From Pseudomonadota bacterium (GTDB lineage Bacteria > Pseudomonadota > Gammaproteobacteria > Xanthomonadales > Xanthomonadaceae), in the NCBI GenBank assembly GCA_023392975.1, contig JAEWNA010000117.1, positions 1-21,094 on the forward strand: DNA of 21,094 nucleotides. The letters run 5' to 3'. The notes under the pieces were generated by a model. The model was not told the DNA's origin and searched no databases. It saw nothing but the letters and a program-made list of their open reading frames with translations. A program made the translations under genes and the position numbers. Position 1 is the first letter of the stretch; the number at the start of each line of letters is the position of its first letter. Of this stretch, positions 8,981 through 15,470 are shown piece by piece.

Positions 8981-9367
8981 TTGCGCCCCGCCCTGCGCCG
9001 CCTGTTCCTCCGCGCGCTGTCGACCGACGGCGCGGCCACGCTGCACGACGGCGTGTGGGAAACCCGCTGCCTGCACTGTCGGCGCCGGCTGCAGGTGCGC
9101 GTCGACGGCGAGGCGCTGGGCCACGCGACGCTGGAGCACGTGGTGCCGCAGGCCTGGTTCGGCAAGCGCGCCGCGGCCCTGCTCACCGTGCAGGTCGGCG
9201 ACGACGCGGACGACGCCCGCAACCTCGCTGTCGCCTGCGCCGGCTGCAACCACGGCAAGGGCATGTCGCACGACGCGCGCGGCCCGGCCGATCCGCGCGC
9301 GCTCGAAGTCGTGTCGCAGCTGCTGCAGCGCCGGCTCGTGCGCTGGCGCGCGCCCGAGACCGACTGA
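8981..9367 (+). CDS. Small HNH-domain protein
   Basis: This is a 128-residue protein with an HNH nuclease-like zinc module. A first CxxC (C30, C33) sits in TRCLHC, followed by the EHVVPQAWFG motif holding the candidate catalytic H53. N81 and a second pair (C86, C89) come in NLAVACAGCNHGKG. The layout is typical of small stand-alone HNH proteins of unknown role. The start is TTG at 8981, 12 nt after the kbl stop, so it is probably translated from the kbl transcript. No ATG or GTG lies upstream of the zinc motif in a position that leaves a complete domain. Nuclease activity is inferred from the motif; the cellular target is unknown. No toxin, methylase or phage gene is near. Confidence 0.8.
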   Translation: MRPALRRLFLRALSTDGAATLHDGVWETRCLHCRRRLQVRVDGEALGHATLEHVVPQAWFGKRAAALLTVQVGDDADDARNLAVACAGCNHGKGMSHDARGPADPRALEVVSQLLQRRLVRWRAPETD

Positions 9368-9375
9368 CCGGTCAG
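9364..9375. repeat. 12-bp palindrome containing two convergent stop codons
   Basis: CTGACCGGTCAG is a perfect palindrome holding the TGA of the + strand HNH gene (9365-9367) and the TGA of the - strand lipoprotein gene (9372-9374). The core TGACCGGTCA occurs again at 11747-11756. It is too short to be a confident terminator. Confidence 0.35.
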
Positions 9376-9716
9376 CGACGTTTCGCTGCGGCCGCGCCGC
9401 GCGCCGGTTCCGCCTTCGCTTCCGACTTGGGGGCGGGCTTCGCGGCCGGTTTCGGCGCGTGCTTGGCCGGCGGCTTGCCGGTCGCAGCAGTCTGCGGCCC
9501 CTTGGCGATGCGGATGCCGCGCGACTTCATCCAGGCGTCGAAATCGTCGGCGGTCATCTGCCGGCCGTGCTGGGTCATGTCGAAACGATTGGCGCCATGC
9601 GTGGCGACCGGCATCGGAGCGGGTGGAGGCGCGGCCTTCGTGGCGGCGGGCGACGAATGTCCGGCGCAACCGGACAGGAACATTGCGGCGAATGCGGCCG
9701 CGACGACGATACGCAT
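9372..9716 (-). CDS. Small lipoprotein with MTADDFDAWMK motif
   Basis: This predicted 114-residue lipoprotein has a short hydrophobic signal (residues 2-15) and lipobox LSGC, with C17 as the lipidated residue. A Pro/Ala linker is followed by a conserved block at residues 42-77 with MTQHGRQ and MTADDFDAWMKSRGIR. The tail is Lys/Ala/Pro-rich (KHAPKPAAKPAPK) and ends AAAKRR. The conserved block recurs in the secreted protein at 11143-11658, with 23 of 36 positions identical. Start ATG 9716 is chosen because it gives a proper signal peptide; the sequence before it has no purine-rich ribosome-binding site. Its stop codon and that of the convergent HNH gene lie in one 12-bp palindrome. Function is unknown; the basic tail might contact peptidoglycan or nucleic acid, but that is speculation. 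Confidence 0.75.
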   Translation of the reverse strand: MRIVVAAAFAAMFLSGCAGHSSPAATKAAPPPAPMPVATHGANRFDMTQHGRQMTADDFDAWMKSRGIRIAKGPQTAATGKPPAKHAPKPAAKPAPKSEAKAEPARGAAAAKRR

Positions 9717-9820
9717 GGAGGGGACCCCGACTGTACGACCCGGAACCCCCGCGGGCAGTCTAGTGATTGCGCGCCGACAGTGCATGAATGCGCCAGTGAC
9801 CAGCCGCACGGTTCGTGCGA

Positions 9821-10588
9821 TCAGGCACCGAGTCTGCGCAGATCGTCTTCGCCCAGCACGCGCCAGGCGCCCTTGGGCAGTTCGCCGAGCGCAAGATCGC
9901 CGATCGCCACGCGGATCAGGCGCAGGGTTGCGATGTCGAACGCCGACAACAGCCGGCGGATATGCCGGTTGCGGCCCTCGTCGAGCACGAGTTCGAGCCA
10001 GGCATTGCGCTGACCGCTGCGAACCACGCTCGCAGAGACCGCGGACAGCCGCTCGCCGGCATCGACGACACCCGTGCGCAGCGCGACGAGCAGCGCCTCG
10101 TCGGGCAGGCGATCGATCTGCACGCGGTAGGTCTTGGTCGGGCCGGTGTCGGGATCGGTGATCCGTCCCGCCCACGCCGGGTCGTTGGAGAACAGCAGCA
10201 ACCCCTCGCTGGCCTGGTCCAGCCGCCCGACGGGCGCGATCCACGGCAGCGGCGCGCCGTCGAGCATGGCGCCCTCGAAGCAGCGATAGACCGTGTCGCG
10301 CCCGCGTTCATCACGTGCGGTGGTGACCAGCCCGCGCGGCTTGTTGAGCATCAGGTGCACCGGCGCCGCATCGGCCGCCGCGATGCCGTCGACGACGATG
10401 TCGTCGCGATCAAGGGCGGTCGGCGACTCCGGGTCGCGCACGACGCGCCCGCCCACGCGCACGCGCCCCTCGCGCACCCACGCGGCCGCCTGCGTGCGCG
10501 AGCACAGGCCGCGCTTCGACAGCACGCGGGCCAGGCCGTAACGAGGCGCCCGATCGCCGCGAGCACGTCCCGCGCCGGATCCGGTCAT
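9821..10588 (-). CDS. Pseudouridine synthase, RsuA/RluB/RluF family
   Basis: This is a 255-residue RNA pseudouridine synthase. An S4 RNA-binding domain occupies about residues 17-60 (LARVLSKRGLCSRTQAAAWV). The catalytic domain begins with HLMLNKPRGLVTT and contains the family motif GRLDQASEGLLLFSND, whose Asp, D124, is the expected catalytic residue. A late motif GRNRHIRRLL is close to the usual GRNRQVRRM. S4 plus this motif set fits RsuA, RluB or RluF type enzymes; the exact target (16S or 23S rRNA position) cannot be read from sequence. The ATG overlaps the stop of the upstream DUF3592 gene in an ATGA arrangement (10585-10588), so translation is coupled. A 104-nt gap separates its end from the lipoprotein start. 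Confidence 0.92.
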   Translation of the reverse strand: MTGSGAGRARGDRAPRYGLARVLSKRGLCSRTQAAAWVREGRVRVGGRVVRDPESPTALDRDDIVVDGIAAADAAPVHLMLNKPRGLVTTARDERGRDTVYRCFEGAMLDGAPLPWIAPVGRLDQASEGLLLFSNDPAWAGRITDPDTGPTKTYRVQIDRLPDEALLVALRTGVVDAGERLSAVSASVVRSGQRNAWLELVLDEGRNRHIRRLLSAFDIATLRLIRVAIGDLALGELPKGAWRVLGEDDLRRLGA

Positions 10589-11103
10589 TGCACGATCAGG
10601 CGCTCCAGCAGGGCCGTGTCCGGCCGGCCGGAGAGGAAGAACAGCGAGAACAGGCCCAGCGTGAACATCGTCCACACGCCGCCGAAGATCAGCATGAAGA
10701 CCGTCGACTGGTGCAGTCCGTAGACCAATGCGGCCTCGGCGGGGTCGTCGCGGTCGTAGCGCACCAGCACCGTGTCCCCGCGCATCAGCTTGTCGAGGAT
10801 CGCCTGGTGCATCTGCCGGGCGCTGCTGCCGGCATAGCCGAACGCGAGCCGCTCGGAAACATGCTCGACGCCGGCGACGCGATAGCGGTACAGCACCTCG
10901 ACCCGCCAGGTGGAACCGTCGGAGTCGCTGCTTTCGACCAGTTCGCGGCGCTCCAGCGTGCCCCAGGTGGTCGGCCATTGCTCGACCTGCCGCGATTTCA
11001 GCAGCGAGCGCACGCCGAACCCGAGGATCCCCAGGCCGACGGCGAGGAACAGCGCGAAGAACGCGTAGAGCACGACTCGTCCCCCTGTCTGCGTCGGCGT
11101 CAC
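10585..11103 (-). CDS. DUF3592 membrane protein
   Basis: This 172-residue protein has one transmembrane helix near the N-terminus (about residues 11-31) and another near the C-terminus (about 131-156). Between them is a beta-rich soluble segment of about 100 residues with W..T.GT...R, VLYRY.VAGV and GDTVLVRYDRDDPAEAAL. This layout and the closing V.Y...DP motif are typical of the DUF3592 family, whose role is unknown. The start is GTG at 11103, with GGGTGA a few bases upstream. It lies 39 nt after the secreted-protein gene and overlaps the pseudouridine synthase gene by 4 nt. It probably belongs to one - strand transcription unit starting at 11658. Confidence 0.8.
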   Translation of the reverse strand: MTPTQTGGRVVLYAFFALFLAVGLGILGFGVRSLLKSRQVEQWPTTWGTLERRELVESSDSDGSTWRVEVLYRYRVAGVEHVSERLAFGYAGSSARQMHQAILDKLMRGDTVLVRYDRDDPAEAALVYGLHQSTVFMLIFGGVWTMFTLGLFSLFFLSGRPDTALLERLIVQ

Positions 11104-11142
11104 GGCTCACCCGTCCCGCACGCGACGCCGCCCCCGGCCCGA

Positions 11143-11658
11143 TCAGCGCTTTTTCTTCTTCGGCGGTTCCGGCGGCGGCGGCGGCGGCGGCGGGGCCGCA
11201 GGCTTCGGGCCCTGCACGACGCGCACGCCGCGGGCCTTCATCCAGGCGTCGAACTCGTCCGCCGTCATCCGCTTGCCGTTCTGGGTCATGTTGAAGCGCC
11301 AGGCCTGCGGATCGTTCGATGCCGGCTGGTAGGCGCCGGACAGCGGCTGCGTCGCCATCGCCGTCGCCAGGCATTCGCTGTGCTTGGCCCGGGCGAGCAC
11401 CAGTTCCACCGTCATGCCCTCGGCGAACAGCTGGGCGAAGCCCACGCCGCTGCCGACCTGCGCGTCGGGCGCGGCCAGTTCGCTGGCGAGCGGCAAACCC
11501 TGCAGCGCGTTGCCCGGCGCGACCGGCGCCTGCGGCTTCAGCGTGGCGCAATCGACCGAGGCCTGGGCAGAAAAGGAGAGGCAACACAGGACCGACAGGC
11601 CGAACAGGCCGCGGGCCGGGAACGCGCGCAGTGCGCGCGCAGCCGCAGGGAAACGCAT
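11143..11658 (-). CDS. Secreted proline-rich protein with MTADEFDAWMK motif
   Basis: This predicted 171-residue exported protein has a signal peptide (about residues 1-33, ending SFSAQA before SVDC). The mature part has two cysteines (C37, C96) that could form a disulfide. A conserved block at residues 119-154 contains RFNMTQNGKR and MTADEFDAWMKARGVR and closely matches the lipoprotein gene at 9372-9716. The C-terminus is eight prolines, then EPP and a KKKKR end. The poly-proline is encoded by seven perfect GGC units on the + strand. ATG 11658 has a GGGAGAG ribosome-binding sequence about 7 nt upstream and a candidate promoter farther up. Function is unknown. The motif and the basic, proline-rich tail suggest a family of envelope proteins. 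Confidence 0.75.
   Translation of the reverse strand: MRFPAAARALRAFPARGLFGLSVLCCLSFSAQASVDCATLKPQAPVAPGNALQGLPLASELAAPDAQVGSGVGFAQLFAEGMTVELVLARAKHSECLATAMATQPLSGAYQPASNDPQAWRFNMTQNGKRMTADEFDAWMKARGVRVVQGPKPAAPPPPPPPPEPPKKKKR
11171..11191. repeat. (GGC)7 trinucleotide repeat inside a coding region
   Basis: Seven perfect GGC units encode the poly-proline run (on the - strand) of the secreted protein at 11143-11658. Such a run could vary in length by slippage without changing the reading frame. Confidence 0.7.
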
Positions 11659-11687
11659 GGTGGACTCTCCCGTGGATCGATCCGGCG

Positions 11688-11717
11688 AGTGTAGGTCGCC
11701 GCGCCGGTCACGGACAA
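11688..11717 (-). promoter_or_regulatory. Candidate sigma-70 promoter for the secreted-protein operon
   Basis: Read on the - strand, TTGTCC (11712-11717) and TACACT (11688-11693) are separated by 18 nt and sit about 30 nt upstream of the ATG at 11658. Both hexamers match four of six consensus positions. It would drive the four - strand genes down to 9372. Confidence 0.5.
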
Positions 11718-11730
11718 CCCGGCATCGGCG

Positions 11731-11770
11731 CATGGCATGCAGAGCGTGACCGGTCACCGGAAATGCCATG
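11731..11770. repeat. Nested inverted repeat upstream of the secreted-protein promoter
   Basis: Outer arms CATGGCAT (11731-11738) and ATGCCATG (11763-11770) are exact complements. Inside them lies the perfect palindrome GTGACCGGTCAC (11746-11757). The element ends 14 nt upstream of the candidate -35 for the gene at 11658 and 42 nt from the ompA terminator. It could be an operator or a cruciform-forming site. Confidence 0.5.
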
Positions 11771-11811
11771 GGGATGCCGTGGGCCGCGGCGGCGAACGTC
11801 CCCCGGAAACG

Positions 11812-11840
11812 CCGAAGCCCGGCACGAGGCCGGGCTTCGG
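11812..11840 (-). terminator. Intrinsic terminator of ompA
   Basis: A 12-bp perfect stem CCGAAGCCCGGC / GCCGGGCTTCGG with a 5-nt loop lies 24 nt past the ompA stop. On the - strand it is followed by GGCGTTTCC, a short T-run, which is usual for GC-rich genomes. Confidence 0.75.
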
Positions 11841-11864
11841 GAGTTGCGTGTCGCGCGTCCTGGA

Positions 11865-12980
11865 TTACTGGACGTTGAGCTCGGTGCGACGGTTGGTCTC
11901 GTTCTTGCACTCCGGCAGGGTCTGCGGAGTCTGGACCAGCGGACGGCTCTCGCCGTAGCCGTTCGGACCCGCCAGGCGGCCGGCGTCGATGCCGTTGCTG
12001 GTCAGGTAGTCGTACACGGTCTGGGCGCGGCGCTGCGACAGGGCCTGGTTGTAGGCATCGTTGCCGCAGAGGTCGGTGTGGCCGGCCACTTCGACGCGGA
12101 TGTCGGGATAGCGCTTCAGGATCTCGACGGCCTCGTTCAGGATCGCAACGGCGTCCGGACGCAGGGTGGCCTTGTCGAAGTTGAAGTTCACGCCCTTCAG
12201 GTCGATCGAGATCTTGACCTTGCAGCCGTCGGGACCGATGGTCTCACCGGCCATCGAGTTCGGGCACTGGTCGTTGCAGTCGTTCACGCCGTCACCGTCG
12301 CTGTCCTTGTCGGCGCAGTTCGGGGCGGGCGGCGGCGTCGGGGCTTCGACGACCGGCTCGCTCGGCTCCGGACCCAGCGGGATGATGAAGCCGACCGAGG
12401 CCAGCACGTCACCGAACCAGTCTTCGCCGGCGGCGTTCACGCTGCTGTCGTCGAAATCGGCGCGGTAGGCGACTTCGGCGCGGACGCCGACGCGGCCCAG
12501 GTCACCCTGCAGACCGCCACCGACCTTCGCGGCGAGGTTGCCGTCGGTGCGCTGACCGGGGGAGTTCGGGTTCGGGAAGGCGTCGAACTCTTCTTCCGAA
12601 CGCTGGTAGCCGAGGCCGGCCAGCAGGTACGGGTTCCAGTTGCGGCCTTCGGCGATGAAGTGGCGACGCAGGTCGACCGACACGCCGTACTGGCTCCAGT
12701 TCAGGTTGTTCTTGCTCACGAGAGGCGTCTGCGGGAGCGTGTTCTGGATGAAGCGCGGGTTCTGGTAGTTGAACTCGCCATCGAGCGACCACTTGTCGCT
12801 GATGAACTTGCCGAAGCCGATGGTGCCGAACGGGGCGTTGTGGGTACCGCGATCGCCGTCCTGGTGGTTGAAACCAGCGGACGTGGTCAGGTACCAGCGG
12901 TTATCGAAATCCTGCGCGGAGGCGGCCTGGGCCACAGCCAGCCCACTCAGCAGTGCGGCACAGAGGAGTTTCTTGTTCAT
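11865..12980 (-). CDS. ompA: OmpA-family outer membrane protein
   Basis: This 371-residue protein anchors the outer membrane to peptidoglycan. It has a signal peptide (residues 1-22, AQAASA before QDF) and an OmpA-like beta-barrel of about 170-190 residues opening with NRWYLTTSAGFNHQ. A Pro-rich hinge (VVEAPTPPPAPNC) leads to a short cysteine- and Asp-rich segment (DKDSDGDGVNDCNDQCPNS) of the calcium-binding thrombospondin type-3 kind. The C-terminal OmpA domain (about 255-371) contains VEVAGHTDLCGNDAYNQALS and QRRAQTVYDYL, the peptidoglycan-binding signature, and ends NRRTELNVQ. ATG 12980 is backed by a strong AAGGAG at 12991-12996. It is monocistronic, with its own promoter and terminator. 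The family call is secure; the symbol is the generic one. Confidence 0.95.
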   Translation of the reverse strand: MNKKLLCAALLSGLAVAQAASAQDFDNRWYLTTSAGFNHQDGDRGTHNAPFGTIGFGKFISDKWSLDGEFNYQNPRFIQNTLPQTPLVSKNNLNWSQYGVSVDLRRHFIAEGRNWNPYLLAGLGYQRSEEEFDAFPNPNSPGQRTDGNLAAKVGGGLQGDLGRVGVRAEVAYRADFDDSSVNAAGEDWFGDVLASVGFIIPLGPEPSEPVVEAPTPPPAPNCADKDSDGDGVNDCNDQCPNSMAGETIGPDGCKVKISIDLKGVNFNFDKATLRPDAVAILNEAVEILKRYPDIRVEVAGHTDLCGNDAYNQALSQRRAQTVYDYLTSNGIDAGRLAGPNGYGESRPLVQTPQTLPECKNETNRRTELNVQ

Positions 12981-13090
12981 TGACTCAATGCTCCTTGGAG
13001 GAATTGACAGGGAACTTCGGTAGATCGGTGGCGGGACGGCACACTCGGGCCTTCCGCTCATCGTTCGGCCGCGTCGCAGTTGTTAACACT

Positions 13091-13099
13091 AGCATAACA
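13091..13099 (-). promoter_or_regulatory. Extended -10 promoter of ompA
   Basis: On the - strand the sequence TGTTATGCT is a TGn extended -10 (hexamer TATGCT at 13091-13096). No good -35 is seen at the right spacing, which is usual for extended -10 promoters. It implies a leader of about 105 nt, in an AT-richer patch than its surroundings. Confidence 0.5.
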
Positions 13100-13151
13100 G
13101 TTTGGGGAATCCAAGCACAGTTCAGGTTTCCGGGGAACCCCCGAATCCGGA

Positions 13152-13178
13152 TTGCTGTCCCACCCTGCCGGCTATGAT
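13152..13178 (+). promoter_or_regulatory. Candidate promoter of fadH
   Basis: TATGAT at 13173-13178 is a good -10. The best upstream element is TTGCTG at 13152-13157, but the 15-nt spacer is short. If used, it gives a leader of about 190 nt that contains four dyads. Confidence 0.4.
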
Positions 13179-13329
13179 CGGCGCTCCTAGCTGAACCGAT
13201 TCATTCGTGCGGAACACGCCGCGGGGCGTGCAAAAGGCCGGATGTCCCCGGCCTGACCGGCGCAACCCGCGGAGCGTGCCTCCCGCCGGGTCCCGCCCGC
13301 CTCTTGAGGCGCGGACGCTTTCCCGGCAA

Positions 13330-13370
13330 GGTGCGCGCTTCCATACGTTCACGTATGCCGACCGCGCACC
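13330..13370 (+). promoter_or_regulatory. Nested dyad just upstream of the fadH start codon
   Basis: Outer arms GGTGCGCG (13330-13337) and CGCGCACC (13363-13370) enclose inner arms CATACG (13342-13347) and CGTATG (13352-13357). The two pairs are almost concentric, and the element ends 6 nt before the ATG. As DNA it resembles a dimeric repressor operator of TetR type (ATACGTTCACGTAT core). As RNA it would fold where a ribosome-binding site should be, and none is visible. Confidence 0.5.
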
Positions 13371-13376
13371 GGCCCG

Positions 13377-15470
13377 ATGACCACGCCCCCAGCTTATCCG
13401 CATCTGTTCTCGCCGCTCGACCTCGGTTTCACGACCCTGCGCAATCGCATCCTGATGGGCTCGATGCACACCGGGCTGGAGGATCGCGCGGGCGATTTCC
13501 CGAAGCTCGCGGCCTACTTCGCCGAACGCGCGGCCGGCGGCGTCGGGCTGATCGTCACCGGCGGCTTCTCGCCGAACATGATGGGCTGGCTGGCGCCGTT
13601 CGGCAGCAAGCTCAGCTGGCCGTGGGAGTCGCGCAAGCACCGGCAGGTCACCGCCGCGGTGCATGCGCATGGCGCGAAGATCTGCCTGCAGTTGCTGCAC
13701 GCCGGCCGCTACGCCTACCACCCGCTGCAGGTGGCCCCGTCGCGGATCAAGGCGCCGATCAACCCGTTCACGCCGCGGGCGCTGACCGGGTTCGGCGTGG
13801 AGCGCACGATCTCGGCCTACGTCAACGCCGCCAGGCTGGCCCGCGACGGCGGCTACGACGGCGTCGAGATCATGGGCTCCGAGGGCTACCTGATCAATCA
13901 GTTCCTCAGCGCGCGCACCAACCGGCGCACCGACGCCTGGGGCGGCGATCTGCAGAAGCGGATGCGGTTCGCGACGGAGATCGTGCGCCGCGTGCGCGAG
14001 GCCTGCGGGCCGGATTTCATCATCGTCTACCGGCTGTCGATGCTGGAACTGGTGCCGGAGGGCTCGTCCTGGGACGAGATCGTGGCGCAGGCGAAGGCGA
14101 TCGAGGCCGCGGGCGCGACGATCCTGAACACCGGCATCGGCTGGCACGAGGCGCGGGTGCCGACCATCGCCACGTCGGTGCCGCGCGCGGCGTTCGCCGG
14201 CGTCACCGCGAAGCTGCGGCCGGAGGTGACGCTGCCGCTGGTCGCGACCAACCGCATCAACATGCCGGACGTGGCCGAGGGCATCCTCGCCGGCGGCGGC
14301 GCCGATCTGGTGTCGATGGCGCGTCCGCTGCTGGCCGATCCGGACTGGGCGAACAAGGCCCGCGCGGGTCGCGCAGACCGTATCAATACGTGTATCGCCT
14401 GCAACCAGGCCTGCCTGGACCACGTGTTCGCGCAGAAGCAGGCGAGTTGCCTGGTCAACCCGCGTGCCTGCGTCGAAACCGAACTGGTCTACGCGCCGAC
14501 CTCCGCGCCGAAGCGCATCGCCGTGGTCGGTGCCGGCCCCGCCGGGCTGGCCTGCGCGACGGTGGCCGCCGAACGCGGGCACCGGGTGACGCTGTTCGAC
14601 GCGGCGGACGAGATCGGCGGGCAGTTCAACCTCGCCAAGCGCATCCCCGGCAAGGAAGAGTTCCACGAGACCCTGCGCTATTTCCGCCACCGGATCGAGG
14701 ACACCGGCGTCGCGTTGCGCCTGTCCACGCCCGTGGCGGCGGCGGACCTGCAGGGCTTCGACGCAGTGGTCGTCGCCGCCGGCATCCGGCCGCGCAAGGT
14801 CGATTTCCCCGGTGCGGACCATGCGAAGGTGGTCAGCTACCTCGACATCCTCACCGGCCGCGTCCGTGCGGGCGCACGCGTGGCCATCGTCGGCGCCGGC
14901 GGCATCGGTTTCGACGTGGCCGAATTCCTGGTGCACCAGCCGCTGGTGGACGCCTCGGTGATGGAGGTCGCGCCGAAGTCTGGCGACACCGAGCCGGCGT
15001 CGCCGTCGCCGGATTCCCTGTCGCTCGACCCGGCGCGCTGGATGGCCGAATGGGGCGTGGACCCGACGTTCTCGTCGCCCGGCGGCCTTCGCAGGCCCGA
15101 ACCCGAACCGCCGGCGCGCGAGGTGTGGCTGCTGCAGCGCAGCCCCGGCAAGCCGGGCGCGAAGCTGGGCAAGACCACCGGCTGGATCCATCGCGCGACG
15201 CTCAAGGCGAAGCAGGTGGCGATGCTGGGCGGCGTGAGCTACCTCGGCGTGGACGACGACGGCTTCCGGATCCGCGTCGACGACAAGGAGCAGACCCTGC
15301 CGGTGGACCAGGTGGTGGTCTGCGCCGGCCAGGAACCGCGCCGGGACCTGTTCGACGCCCTGCAGGCGGCCGGGGTCGCGGCCCACCTGATCGGCGGGGC
15401 CGACGTCGCCGCCGAACTGGACGCCAAGCGGGCGATCGCCCAGGGCAGCCGGCTTGCCGCGACCCTCTGA
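13377..15470 (+). CDS. fadH: NADPH-dependent 2,4-dienoyl-CoA reductase
   Basis: This 697-residue iron-sulfur flavoenzyme of the Old Yellow Enzyme family reduces 2,4-dienoyl-CoA during beta-oxidation of unsaturated fatty acids. The N-terminal TIM barrel binds FMN and substrate; Y171 (EGYLINQF) and H257 (GIGWHEARVP) match E. coli FadH Y166 and H252 with a constant offset of 5. The 4Fe-4S ligands C339, C342, C346 and C358 have exactly the E. coli spacing. Two nucleotide-binding motifs follow: VVGAGPAGLACA for FAD and IVGAGGIGFDVAEF for NADPH. ATG 13377 is the only possible start, since the frame is closed by a stop at 13305-13307 with no other start between. No ribosome-binding sequence is visible. 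The protein is slightly longer than E. coli FadH (672), partly from a Pro-rich insert near residue 560-580. Confidence 0.93.
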   Translation: MTTPPAYPHLFSPLDLGFTTLRNRILMGSMHTGLEDRAGDFPKLAAYFAERAAGGVGLIVTGGFSPNMMGWLAPFGSKLSWPWESRKHRQVTAAVHAHGAKICLQLLHAGRYAYHPLQVAPSRIKAPINPFTPRALTGFGVERTISAYVNAARLARDGGYDGVEIMGSEGYLINQFLSARTNRRTDAWGGDLQKRMRFATEIVRRVREACGPDFIIVYRLSMLELVPEGSSWDEIVAQAKAIEAAGATILNTGIGWHEARVPTIATSVPRAAFAGVTAKLRPEVTLPLVATNRINMPDVAEGILAGGGADLVSMARPLLADPDWANKARAGRADRINTCIACNQACLDHVFAQKQASCLVNPRACVETELVYAPTSAPKRIAVVGAGPAGLACATVAAERGHRVTLFDAADEIGGQFNLAKRIPGKEEFHETLRYFRHRIEDTGVALRLSTPVAAADLQGFDAVVVAAGIRPRKVDFPGADHAKVVSYLDILTGRVRAGARVAIVGAGGIGFDVAEFLVHQPLVDASVMEVAPKSGDTEPASPSPDSLSLDPARWMAEWGVDPTFSSPGGLRRPEPEPPAREVWLLQRSPGKPGAKLGKTTGWIHRATLKAKQVAMLGGVSYLGVDDDGFRIRVDDKEQTLPVDQVVVCAGQEPRRDLFDALQAAGVAAHLIGGADVAAELDAKRAIAQGSRLAATL

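Larger units (their letters stand above)
12981..13376. other. Divergent intergenic region, ompA/fadH
   Basis: This 396-bp gene-free stretch holds the ompA ribosome-binding site and leader, candidate promoters for both genes and a chain of short dyads before fadH. The dyads are CACGCC/GGCGTG (13215-13230), AGGCCGG/CCGGCCT (13235-13254), CGCCTC/GAGGCG (13298-13311) and the nested repeat at 13330-13370. I find no coding region or known riboswitch here. Confidence 0.6.

Noticed and set aside
8981..9367. HNH protein as part of a restriction, defence or homing element
   Set aside because: No methylase, intron, phage or defence gene is adjacent, and composition matches its neighbours.
9717..10244. 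Upstream in-frame extension of the lipoprotein gene
   Set aside because: It overlaps the pseudouridine synthase gene and would bury the signal peptide and lipobox inside a long protein.
11171..11191. GGC repeat as a phase-variation switch
   Set aside because: It is a trinucleotide repeat inside a gene, so length changes would not shift the frame; it can only alter the poly-proline length.
10588..11694. + strand frame opposite the DUF3592 and secreted-protein genes
   Set aside because: The product is low-complexity and Arg/His-rich. The - strand frames have signal peptides, membrane helices and an ATGA overlap.
12981..13061. N-terminal extension of OmpA to an upstream in-frame start
   Set aside because: It would move the signal peptide away from the N-terminus; ATG 12980 has a strong AAGGAG site and a normal signal sequence.
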